Assembly: GCA_016713535.1 (NCBI GenBank)
Contig: JADJOY010000009.1
Location: 62,001 to 126,000, forward strand
From: JADJOY01 sp016713535 [NCBI: Deltaproteobacteria bacterium]
Lineage (GTDB): Bacteria > JADJOY01
Reading direction: 5' to 3'
Length of the DNA: 64,000 nucleotides
Numbering within the stretch: position 1 is the stretch's first letter; each line of letters starts with the position of its first letter. This document shows, piece after piece, positions 41,815 through 52,200 of the stretch. Both the position numbers and the translations under genes were made by a program. The notes below the pieces were generated by a model. The model was not told where the DNA came from and did not search any database. It was given only the letters and a program-made list of their open reading frames with translations.

Positions 41815-43888
41815 TCACAGGAACTTGTAGGCGAGCGACCCGTAGACGGTGAACCGCTCGGGGGTCGCGCTCCCCTCGTTGGCGGCGAGCGGCTGCCGGA
41901 CCGCGGTGTCGAAGGCGTTGAACACCGTGACTCCAGCCTCCAGGTTCGGCGTCAGGAAGTTCGCCCACGCCAGGTTCAGGTCGAGGAGCGCCGCGGTGGG
42001 CGCCGACCGGGCGTCTCGCGCGCGCCGATCGAGGGTGGACGGGAAGTACTCGGCGGCCGCCGAGATCCGCACGATCGTCGCCAGCGAGACGTCCTCGGTG
42101 ATCCGGAACCTCGAGATGAGGTTGGCGCGGACCTGCGGGTAGTTGAGGAGCTGGCCGTCTGCGTCGGCCGTGGTCAGCGGGCCGAAGCGCGAGTCCTCGA
42201 GGAACGCGCGAGCGAGCGACACGTTCGCCCTCCTGGCGGAAGTTGCCGAAGGCCGCGTGCCCCTCCCACTCGACGCCGAACGACTCGACGCTGCCGTAGT
42301 TCACGAACGTCCGGAACGTGGGGCTGGCGTTGTTGGAGTTGAAGATGATGAGGTCGTCGAGCTGGCTGAAGAAGCCCGTGATGCTGGTACCGAACCGGCG
42401 TGACGGCTCGTAGGCGAGCTGAAGCTCGTGGGACCGCATCTCCTCGTTGTCGACGCCTCGCTGGGCGCGCTCCAGCGCGGCGACGTCCTCGGGGGTCTGA
42501 CCCGGGCGCGCGAGCACCAGCGCCCCGTACTGGAACCCGGAGGGCCTCAAGAATCCGGTCTGGTAGATGTACTTGAGGTTCAGCGCCGCGGTCGGGTGGA
42601 GCCGCACGGCGACCTTGGGCTCGAGCTGGTCGTCGAAGATGTCGAAATAGGAGTACCGAAGCGCGCCCGTCAGCGTCAGCCAGTCGGTCGTGGCCCACTC
42701 GTACTGAGCGAACGGCGAGACCTCGCTCGGCGCGCTCTCCTCGACCCGTCGTCCGGTGCGCGTCGGCTGGTGCGAGTAGTCCTCGTACCAGGTCTGCTTG
42801 GCGTCGACGCCGACGGTGAGGCGGTGGTCCTGGTGGGGGTGGGCGTCGGCGAGGAGCGTGCCGCCGACCCAGCGCTCCTCGAAGTCGGTGGTCGCCGCCG
42901 CGTCGCGGAAGAGCACCCGCTGCTTCCAGACGTCGCCGGAGGCCGCCGCCCGGATCCGAAGCGTGTCGGTCGGATCGAAGGTGTAGCCGAGCAGGACGTA
43001 GTTGCTGAGCATGCGCGTGGTGTCGCCGGCGAAGTTGGGCTTGTCGGCGCCATCGCTGTCCAGCGCGCGCAACGTGAGATCGAAGCCACTCGCCTGGTAC
43101 TCGCCGAAGACCTCGTAGCTCGGCCCCGTCTCGTACCGATCGGAGCGCGGCCGGTAGGGGATGTCGATGACTCCGTCGCCGTCGCTGTCGGCACCGGCCT
43201 GCGCCCCGCGGCTCACGAAGTGGCGCATCCCCGCTTCCGTGCCGTTGGACTGGTAGAACTTCCCGGACGCGTAGACGCTCTCCCCTTCGCCGAGCACCAC
43301 GCCGCCCTTGGCGTGGGCGCGCACCGTTTCGCGATTCCCGTAGCCGCCCCCGACCTGCGCGCCGTCGAACGTGGTGCCGTCCTCGGTGACGATGTTGACG
43401 ACGCCCAGCAGCGCCCCCGCCCCCCACAGCACCGAACCAGGCCCGCGCAAGACCTCGATGCGGGTCACGTTCTCCAGCGTCATCGGGAACAGGTGGTTGG
43501 GGTTGATCCCGAGGTTGAACGTGCCCGTGACGTTGTGACCGTTGATGAGCACGACGAAGTTGTAGTTGTTGTCGCTGACGATCCCTCGCGAGCCGACCAC
43601 GAAGTCGTCGATGTCCTGCACGTCCGCGAATCCCGGCACCAGGCGCAAGGCGTCGTAGAGCGTGCGGAGCCCGAGCTCGCGGATGTCTTGCTTGGTCAGC
43701 ACGGTGACGATGGCCGGGGCCTCGGCCGCCGACTGCTCGCGGCGCGACGCAGAGTCCACGACCGCCGCCCCGGAGGCCGGGAACATCAGCTCCATCACCG
43801 GGTCGTCGGCGGCGCGGGCACGCTCCTCGACGAGCATCCCGATCAACAACCATAGAAGAGGGCAGCCCGCGCGCGTGAGCCAGGCCAA
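41815..43888 (-). CDS. TonB-dependent outer-membrane receptor, frame broken near 42228-42231
   Basis: About 690 residues after repair. A signal peptide ends ERARAAD. The plug domain begins EAPAIVTVLTKQDIRELGLRTLYDALR and contains LRGPGSVLWGAGALLGVVNIVT; the rest is a 22-strand barrel ending in LAYKFL. Frame is lost after FGNFRQEG; removing one base from the G run (plus 42228-42230) gives RQEANVSLARAFLEDS and continues to the stop at 41815 with a length divisible by three. An insertion with DSDGDGVIDIPYRP may bind calcium. Start TTG 43888 gives a compact signal peptide, GTG 43948 is an alternative. It imports a scarce ligand such as a siderophore or cobalamin; which one is unknown. Confidence 0.82.
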
Positions 43889-44014
43889 CCGGCCCGGCTG
43901 GCGAGCGCGGCGTGACGACGTGGAGGAGCAGCTCGGCGTCGATCGCACGATTCGTCCCCGGCGCAGCCGATCCGAGGTCGGCGTGCGTGCCGGCCTCGCT
44001 CGGGTGCAATGGCG

Positions 44015-44043
44015 TTGATAGGGCAATCCGCCTAGGTTTGCAA
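44015..44043 (-). promoter_or_regulatory. Promoter of the TonB-dependent receptor
   Basis: TTGCAA (44043-44038), 17-base spacer, TATCAA (44020-44015) on the minus strand. The +1 would be about 44008, giving a leader of 60-120 bases depending on the start codon. No Fur-box-like 19-bp palindrome is evident. Confidence 0.5.
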
Positions 44044-44117
44044 CATCGGTTCTAGCGGCGGCGACGGTTGGCGCGGCGCCCGACACGACCTGCACCCTCA
44101 CCGGAGGTTCGACAGTC

Positions 44118-44807
44118 ATGGCACGGCCCTGGCTCACCCTCGATCGCGTCGAGACCGCCGACGGCGTCCTCGAGCTGCGCCGCCGCGGCGCGCGCGATTT
44201 CCACATCCTGCGCGCCGGCAAGGTGCTGATGACCAGCACCCAGCAGCGCTCGGAGGAGGCGCTCGGCACGCTGGCGTGCCGGGCGATCGCCCCGCGCCAC
44301 GATCGTCCCCGCGTGCTCGTGGCCGGCCTCGGCATGGGCTACACGCTGCGCGCCGCGCTCGATGACTTGCCGGCGGGTGCGGCGGTGGTCGTCGCCGAGC
44401 TCCACGAGGCCGTGGTGCGGTGGGTGCGCGACCCACTGGCGGCGCTCACGTCGGACGTGCTCGCGGACCCGCGCGTGACGGTGGCGCTCGGCGACGTCGC
44501 CGAGGTCGTCGCGGGCGCCGCCGCCGCGGCCGCCGAGCGCTTCGACGCGATCGTCCTCGACCTCTACGAGGGCCCGCGCCCGGGAGTCGGCGACCCCGCC
44601 GACGATCACGTGTTCGGCGCGGCTGCGCTGGCCCGCGCACGCGAGGCGCTCGCGCCGGACGGAGTGCTCGCGATCTGGTCGGAAGCCGTGGTCGCGAGCT
44701 TCGAGAGGCGCATCCGCGCCGCCGGTTTCTCCCTCGAGGTGCTCCACCCCGCGCGCGGCGCGCGGCGCTACGTGGTCTACCTCGCGCGACCTACGCGGAA
44801 GCGCTGA
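44118..44807 (+). CDS. Spermidine-synthase-like methyltransferase-fold protein
   Basis: A 229-residue protein with a Rossmann core: VLVAGLGMGYTLRAAL, VVVAELHEAVVRWVRD, RFDAIVLDLYEGPRPG and VLAIWSEAVVASFERRIRAAGF. The acidic LDLYEGP loop corresponds to the catalytic Asp region of polyamine synthases, though the usual N-terminal beta domain is short. It could be a spermidine synthase homologue or an unrelated transferase. ATG 44118 has a GGAGG site. Its end overlaps the acyltransferase gene by 17 bp, tail to tail. Confidence 0.85.
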   Translation: MARPWLTLDRVETADGVLELRRRGARDFHILRAGKVLMTSTQQRSEEALGTLACRAIAPRHDRPRVLVAGLGMGYTLRAALDDLPAGAAVVVAELHEAVVRWVRDPLAALTSDVLADPRVTVALGDVAEVVAGAAAAAAERFDAIVLDLYEGPRPGVGDPADDHVFGAAALARAREALAPDGVLAIWSEAVVASFERRIRAAGFSLEVLHPARGARRYVVYLARPTRKR

Positions 44808-46005
44808 GCGCGCGCGGCGCGCGCCACCAGCGGTCGCGAATCCGGAGCACGAGCGGGTCCCACAGGCGCGCCAGCGCCATCACGAGCGCCAGGTACGCAG
44901 GCAACAACGGCCAGAACCAGCGGCCGAGGTCACCCACCAGCGCTTGCCAGGTCCCGGTCCCGAGACGAAGCAAGTCCTGCATCACCAGGATCGACAGGGA
45001 ATGGTGCCCTGCCCAGCTCGTGAGCGGCCCGATCGCGGGCACCCGACGCACCGCGTCCGCGATCCACCACGTCGCGGGCAGCGCAAGTGCGAGCGGCAGC
45101 ACCGGTCCGATCACCCCGGCGAGCGTGCCGGGTCGGTTCGCGGCGGCGGCGAGCCAGAACGCCATCGCTACCCAGAGGCCGGCGATCGCCGCGAGCGCGT
45201 AGGCGGCGACCGCCCTCGCCGGGAGCCAGAGTCGCGGCAGCGTGGCGGCGGTGACCATGCCGAGCGCCACTGGCGCGAGCCGGAATGGGATCCAGTAGAG
45301 GACGGTCGGGTTGGGGCCGAAGCTCGGCAGCGGATCGGCGTGAAACGCCCACGCCCGCGCGGCCCACGTGAACGCCAGGACCGCCGCCAGGAAACGGGAG
45401 GCACCCAGCGCATGGTAGAGCCTACGCAGAGCCGGGAAAAGCACGTAGATCTGCAGCAGCAGCATCACGTACCACATCGACGGCGCGACCACCTGGAAGG
45501 TGCGCACGTCCTGGAATCGGCCGAGCACCGAGAGCGAGCGCACGACATCGTGCGCCTCGAAGCGATAGGGCCCACGCGCCAGGCGTGTACCGTGGTGCAC
45601 CTCTTCCGCGAACGAGGTGTGGGCGAGCGCGGCTCGCAGCGCGGCCAGCGCCACCAGCAGCACGGCGAACAGCAAGCTTCCCAGCCAGTAGTTGGGCAGC
45701 ACGGCCCGGGCACGGCGGCGCAGGAACGGGCCGAAGGCGCGGGGCGGCGCACGCATCAGCACCACCCCGGTCACGAACAGGAAGAGATCGGGTCGAAACG
45801 CCGGCGCGGCGACGAGGGTGTGGGCCAGCTCGCCGAGCATCGCCCGCAGATCGGCGGCGGCGAGGGCGGCCACGAACCCGCGCGCCGGCGCTTCGCCAGC
45901 GTCGACCCCGCGGACGCCGGCGTGGAGGTGGAAGGCCGTGACGGCGGCGATGGTGAGGCCACGCAGCACGTCGAGGGTTGGATCCCGTCGCGGGAGCGAA
46001 GTCAT
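44791..46005 (-). CDS. Acyltransferase-3 family membrane protein
   Basis: A 404-residue inner-membrane protein with ten or more helices. It starts RRDPTLDVLRGLTIAAVTAFHL, and the family's histidine region and FLFVTGVVLM segment are present. Acyltransferase-3 proteins move acyl groups onto sugars or lipids on the outer face of the membrane. ATG 46005 is the only good start. It is divergent from the synthase operon, sharing the region 46006-46260, so it may act on that system's acyl products; this is inference from position. Confidence 0.85.
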   Translation of the reverse strand: MTSLPRRDPTLDVLRGLTIAAVTAFHLHAGVRGVDAGEAPARGFVAALAAADLRAMLGELAHTLVAAPAFRPDLFLFVTGVVLMRAPPRAFGPFLRRRARAVLPNYWLGSLLFAVLLVALAALRAALAHTSFAEEVHHGTRLARGPYRFEAHDVVRSLSVLGRFQDVRTFQVVAPSMWYVMLLLQIYVLFPALRRLYHALGASRFLAAVLAFTWAARAWAFHADPLPSFGPNPTVLYWIPFRLAPVALGMVTAATLPRLWLPARAVAAYALAAIAGLWVAMAFWLAAAANRPGTLAGVIGPVLPLALALPATWWIADAVRRVPAIGPLTSWAGHHSLSILVMQDLLRLGTGTWQALVGDLGRWFWPLLPAYLALVMALARLWDPLVLRIRDRWWRAPRALSASA

Positions 46006-46055
46006 CTGAGCGTTCCGGCCGGCCCGACGCGCCGCGGCTCGAGCCTGGGGATGGC

Positions 46056-46209
46056 ACGACGTACGTCGTTAGGGAAGCCCCTATTGGACGCCTTGGTTGT
46101 TCACCTTCCCGCACCGGCCGCCGCGCCGCGCAAACCCGGAGGCGGGCAGAAATTCCCAGACATTTTAGCTAGTTAGGATTGACTTACCGCTCGTCGCGTC
46201 GAATACGAT
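46056..46209 (+). promoter_or_regulatory. Palindrome and possible promoter before the synthase operon
   Basis: A perfect 14-bp palindrome ACGACGTACGTCGT lies at 46056-46069, about 50 bp from the divergent acyltransferase start. An A/T-richer stretch follows, with TTGACT (46179-46184) and TACGAT (46204-46209) spaced by 19, which is wider than ideal. The +1 near 46216 would give a 45-base leader to GTG 46261. Confidence 0.4.
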
Positions 46210-46260
46210 CAAGGGTTCGTGCTCACCGGCCCGTCCCCTCCGGGTCGGAGAAAGGCGTTC

Positions 46261-49200
46261 GTGCATCGACTCGATCAGGATCCGCTCGCGATCGTCGGCA
46301 TGGCGGTGCGGCTCCCCGGCGCGCCGGAACTCGAGGCGTACTGGCGGCTGCTCCACGAGGGGCGCAGCGCGATCGCGCCGCTGCCGACCTCGCGCCTCGA
46401 TCGTGCGCTCTATTTCCAGCCCGGCGACGCGGTGTCGGGGAAGACCTACACCGAGCTCGGCGGCACCGTCCCGGACGAAGACCTCGACCCCACACGGCTC
46501 GGTCTCGACGCCGACGAACTCGCGAGCGCCGACCGCGCTCACCTGTGGTTCCTCGACACGGTCCTCGCCGCGCTTCGCGGGGCGTCGCTCGACGCGGGCT
46601 CGCTCGCCGGGCAGCGTGTCGGCGTCTACGTCGGCCACGCGCGCGGCAGCACGCTGGTGAGCGACATCGGCTTCGCCGCGAGCGTCGAGTCGATGACCGC
46701 GGCGATCCGCCAGGACCCCGCCTACCGGTCCCTCCCGGACCCCCTCCAGCGTGAGCTCGCCGAGGCACTCGTCGAGGGTGTCCGAGGCCGGTACCCGCGG
46801 ATCCGCCCCGATGGCGGCCCCTTCACGCAGCCCAACGCCGCCGCGGGCTGGATTGCACGACACCTGCGTACCGACGGACCGTACATGGCGGTCGACGCCG
46901 CGTGCGCGTCGAGCTTCGCCGCACTCGACCTCGCGGCGCGCGCGATCCACCGCGGCGAGATCGAGCGCGCGATCGTCGGCGGCTGCAGCTACAACCAGTG
47001 GTCGAGCCTGGTGCTCTTCAGCCAGGCACAAGCGCTGAGCCGCACCGGCAGCTTCCCGTTCGACGCGCGCGCCGACGGCTTCGTGAGCTCGGACGGCTAC
47101 GCGGCGTTGCTGGTGGAGCGGCTCGCCGACGCGCGCGCCGCCGGCCGCACCGTGCTGGGCGTGATCCGCGGCATCGGAGGGAGCTGCGACGGCCGCGGCA
47201 AGAGCCTGTGGGCGCCGCTCCAGGCGGGCCAGGTGGAGGCGATCCGGCGCGCGTATCACGAGGGGTTGAGCCCGGCGGACGTTCAGGTCGTGGAAGCCCA
47301 CGCGACCGGCACCCAGGTCGGCGACGCCACCGAGATCCGCGCCCTCACCGAGGCCTTCGGCGCGCTCGGCGGCGCCGCTGGGGCGCCCCGGCCGATCGGC
47401 TCCGCGAAGAGCAACGTCGGCCACACCCGCGAGACCGCGGGCTTCGCCGCGCTGGTGAAGATGCTGCTCGCGATGCGCGAGGGCGTGGTGCCGCCTACCG
47501 CGAACCTGGTCGACCTGACCCCCGAGGTGGCGTGGGACGAGGTGCCGTTCCGGCCGCTCAAGGCGGCCGAGCCGTGGCCCGACCGCGAGGGCGAGCCGCG
47601 ACGCGCCGCGGTCGACGCGTTCGGCATCGGCGGCCTCAACTACCACGTGGTGATCGAGCGGCCGCTCGAGGTCGTGGCTCCCGTGGCCAAGAAGGCCCGC
47701 AAGGGCGCGAAATCGGCCGCCGCGAAGCACGCCCCCGCCCTGGCCCACACCGCGCGCGCGGACACACCGCCGATCCCGTCCACCGCGGTCGTGGCCCTCG
47801 GCGTCGGCGTGGTGCTGCCCGACACGTTCGCGATCGAGCGCTTCGCCGCTCTCGGCGACGGCGAGGTGCCGTTCGGCGCGCCCGACGTGGAGCGCTGGGA
47901 CGCGAGCCTCTACGTGAGCCCCGACGGCGCGCCGTATCGCATCCGCGACGCGCGCGCCGGGTGGGTGCGCGGCTGGCAGCTCGACTGGCGGAGCTTCAAG
48001 ATCCCGCCCAAGCAGCTCGAGCAGGCCGATCCCCTTCAGTTCATGTTGCTCGACTCGGTGGCGCAGGCGTTGCGCCTCGCGGGTCTCGAGCAGCTCTCGA
48101 ACGACGACCGCAAGCGCACCGCGGTGTACGTGGGCTCGGTGTTCGGCGGCGATTTCACCGGCGACCTCAACCTGGGCCTGCGCGCCCCCGAGCTGGTGCG
48201 CCACCTCGAGGCCGAGCTGCGCGGGCGTGGCCTCCCGGGCGAGGACGGGCGCGCGTTGCTGGCCGCGGCCGCCACCCGCCTGCGGCAGCGCTTCCCGATC
48301 GCGGACGAAGCCGGGAGCTTCTCGAGCAGCACGCTCGCGAGCCGGATCTCCAAGCACTTCGACTTCATGGGCCCGTGCGCCGCGATGGATGCCGAGGAGG
48401 CGAGCGGCCTGGCGAGCCTCACCGCCGGGCTCGACGCGCTTCGCGCCGGTGAGTGCGAGCTCGCGGTGTGCTGCGGCGCGCAGCGCACGCTCCACCACAC
48501 CCGCTTCGAGCAATACGACCGCATGGGTCGCCTGGCGCACGGGGCGGGGGGCGATTTCCTCCTCGGTGAGGGCGCGGTGGCGCTGGTGCTCGCACGCGCC
48601 GACTCGCCGCTGGCCCAGGGCCGGACACCGTTCGCGACGTTCGGCGAGGTGACGGCTTCGTCGAGCCGCGCCGGCGGCATCGACGCGCTTCGACGCGCGG
48701 TCGCACGCGCGACGAGCGGCGCCGCCGAGGCGCAGAGGCCGGCCTTGCTCGCGCGCTTCGCGACCTCCGCGAGCGCGGACGCGACCGCGGAGAGCGAGCT
48801 TCACGCGGTCGAGGGCGGCGCGGCCGCGCCGCTCGCGATCTCGGCCGCCGACCGCGTCGGGATGACCCAGGGTGCGGCCGCGCTCGTCAGCCTCGTCGAC
48901 GCGCTGGGAGTCGCCGGTCGCCGCGCCGACGAGCTCGGCGCAGGCGCGGCGGAGGGCGCCCCGCTACCGGTCGCGCTTCACGGCATCGGCTTGCGCGGCC
49001 TCGCGTATCACGCCCGTTTCGATGCCCATCCCGAGGCGTGGCGGGCGCTCGCGAGCGCGGCGGACGCCGCGCCGGAGGTCGCGCCGAACGTGGCACTCGC
49101 GCCGGCCGCGGTGGGCGCGCGGATCGTGCGTCTCGGCGCCGCGTCGCGCGAGGCGCTCGCGGCGCGCATCCAGGCGGTGCTCACCGACGTGACCTCGGCG

Positions 49201-52200
49201 TGGGAGCTCGCCGCGCGCGGTGGCCGCTTCGGCGACCACGAGACCTGGCGCCTCGCGGTGGTGGCATCCGACCCGGAAAGCCTGCGCGCCAAGCTCACCT
49301 CGGTCCGGGAGGCTCCGGACTCGCTGGCCCTCGCCGCGGCGCTCCACGAGCAGGGCGTGTTCTTGGTGCAGCGCCCGTCCTCGCCGCCCGGGCTGGCGTT
49401 CGCGTTCAGCGGCCAGGGATCCCAGTACGGTGGAATGCGCGGTCTCGTCGAGGCGTACCCCGTCACGCGCACGGTCATCGAGGAGCTCGACCGCGAGCTC
49501 GCGGCGCTCGGCGAGCCGAGCTTCGCCGAGATCGCGTGGTCCGAGGCGGGCGCCGAGCGTCTCGGCACCGACACCTGGCGCACGCAGATCTCGGTCTTCT
49601 CCGCGGACCTGCTGGTGCACCGCGTGCTCGCGAGCCTCGGTGTCGCGCCGTCGGTGGTGTTCGGCCACAGCTACGGGGAGTACCCGGCGATGGTGGCGAC
49701 CGGCGCCTGGTCGCTGGCGACCGGCATGCGCGCCACCCACGGCCGCTGCAAGGCGCTCGATGGGCTCGGCGCCCCGCGCGGCAAGCTCGTATCCACCTCG
49801 GCCTCCCTCGCCCAGATCGAGGAGGTGGTGAGGTCGTTCGCGGGGCGCGGCTTCGTGGCGCCCGCCAACTTCAACAGCCCCGAGCAGACGGTGCTCGCCG
49901 TCGAGACCGCGCTCGTCCAGGAGGTCGCGGACGCCATCGAGGCCACCGGCGAGGTCGCGCGGGTGCTGGCGGTGCCGCAGCCGTTCCACAGCGCGCTCCT
50001 CGCCGACGCCAAGCCCGAGCTCGCCCGGGTGCTCGACGGCTGCGCGATCCGGCCGCCGCGCACGCCGCTCCTGAGCGGGATCGGCAACGAATACGTCGCC
50101 GAGCCGAGCGTGATCCGCGCTCGGCTGGTCGATCAGCTCACCGAGCCGCTCCGGTTCGTCGAGATGGTGCGCCGCGCGTACGCGGACGGCGCGCGCGTGT
50201 TCGTCGAGGTCGGCCCGCGCACGGTCCTGGCTCGGCTGATCCGCAGCATCCTCAAGTCCGAGCCGGTCGCGGTGGTGTGCTGCGACCACCCCAAGGTGCC
50301 GGGACGCGAGCAGATCCTGCGGGTGCAGGCACTCCTCGAGACCCAGGATCTGTGGCCGGCCGCGAGCACCCGCGCGGCGGCGGGAGCGGCCGAGCCAGCC
50401 ACTGCGGGCGGCGTGTGGCCGTACGCGCGAACCCGCGAGCTACCCGCGCCAGCGGCGGTGGCGATCCCGCACTTCGATGCGACGCAGCGGCGACGTGCCA
50501 AGGTCGCCGAGCGCAGCGACGCGACGCGAGCCCCGCAGCTCACCCCGGCCACCGCGACCGATGCGCCGGCGGCGAGCGCGGACGCGCCCCCGCCCACCAC
50601 CGCGAACAGCGAGATCGAGGCGCTGCTGGTCAAGTTCGTGTGTGACCAGACCGGCTATCCACCCGAGGTCGTGACCCTCGACCAGGACCTCGAAGCCGAC
50701 CTCGGCATCGACTCGATCAAGAAGGCGCGGCTGCTGGGCGAGCTGCGCGACCAGTTCCACATCAAGCTGCCCGCGGGCGGAGGTGGCGCGAGCCTCGCCC
50801 AGTTCGTCACGCTCCGCGACATCGCGAAGTTCCTCGCCGAGAAGGCACTGCTCCCCGCCGGCGGCGGGAGCACGAGCGCGGCGGCGCCGTCCGCGGCGGG
50901 GTCCGCCGCCGAGCCCGCGCGCGCCGACAGGGCCGCTGCAGCCGGCGCGAGCGCCTCCGCGAAGCTCGCGCGCGAGCTGGTGCTCCGCCTCGGCGGCTCC
51001 GACCGCGACATGGGGCGGCGCCATGGCGAGCGCTTCGCGAGCGCGATCCACGGCACGTTGCGACGCTTCCAGGAGCTCCTCGGCGTGAAGAGCGCGAACG
51101 AGCTGCCGATGGCGCGCGAGGCGCTCGGCCAGCAAGCCGCGTATTACGACGACGCGGCGCTCGAGGAGATGCGCGGCATCGCCGAGGGCACGGGAGTCGC
51201 GGCCGAGTCGATCATCGCGCTCAACCTCGCCATGGAGCCGCAGTTCGACGCCGCCGGCTGCACCCAGCTCGCCGTCACGAGCGCCGCCAACGGTGGCGGG
51301 CCGCTGCTCCACGCCGCCAACGAGGACAGCCCGGCCGGGCTCCGGCTCGGTAACGACATGGTGCGGTCGGTGCTGGTTCGCCATCCATCGGCCGCGGCGG
51401 GCTCCGGCTCGCCGCGCCACGCGTGCGCGATCCTCGGCGTCGCCGGCCAGGTGGGCGGCATCAACGGCACCAACGAGCGCGGGCTCACGGTGTCGAGCAC
51501 CATGCTCCTCGACCGTCCGCGCGACCTGAGCGCGCTCGGGCGCGTCCATCCGCTCCTCGTGCTGCGCATCCTCGAGCAGGCGAGCACTCTCGACGAAGCG
51601 CTCGCGATCGTGACGAGCTGGCCGCGCGTCGGCGCCTGGAGCCTTCTCGTCTCCCACGCCCCGAGCGACGAGATCGCGTACCTCGAATACGACGGCGCGG
51701 CACTCGCCGTGCGCCGCGGCGTCGACCGCATCCTCACCACCAACCACAGCCAGCTGCTGAGCGCCGGCGAAGAGGTTCCGGAACACTCGCTGCATCGGCT
51801 CCGCCGCGCCGAAGCGCTCCTGCCCGAGGGTGCGCTCGGCGACGCCGACGTGCGCGCGCTGCTCCGCGACCGCTTCGACCTGGCGCGCGGGCGCGAGGTC
51901 CGCCACCCGACCATGAACACGGTGTGTCGGGTCGACAACCAGGCGAGCTTCGTGCGCGAGGTCGGCGCAGGCGCGGACTCGTTCGCGGTGACACCCGGAC
52001 CGCGCCACGGCGCCGACGCCGAGCAGTTCCTGGTGTTCGAGCCGGCCCGGTGGTGGAGCGAGGAAGCCGAGGGCACCGCCGCCGAGCGCGCCGGACGGCG
52101 GATGCGCCGCTGGGTGCTGCGCAGCTTGCCCGCCGCCCCCGATACCCAGCGCCGCGCGGCGAACGCCGCCCTGCCGACCTGGGTGATCGGCTCCGACGCG

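Noticed and set aside
41774-42342. Extra C-terminal region of the NTF2-like frame
   Set aside because: Reads antisense through the TonB receptor; a one-base correction gives a normal stop at 41773.
46165-48804. 879-residue open frame opposite the start of the megasynthase
   Set aside because: Arg/Gly/Ala/His-rich composition with no motif; a GC-rich antisense shadow. The plus strand has continuous domain motifs.
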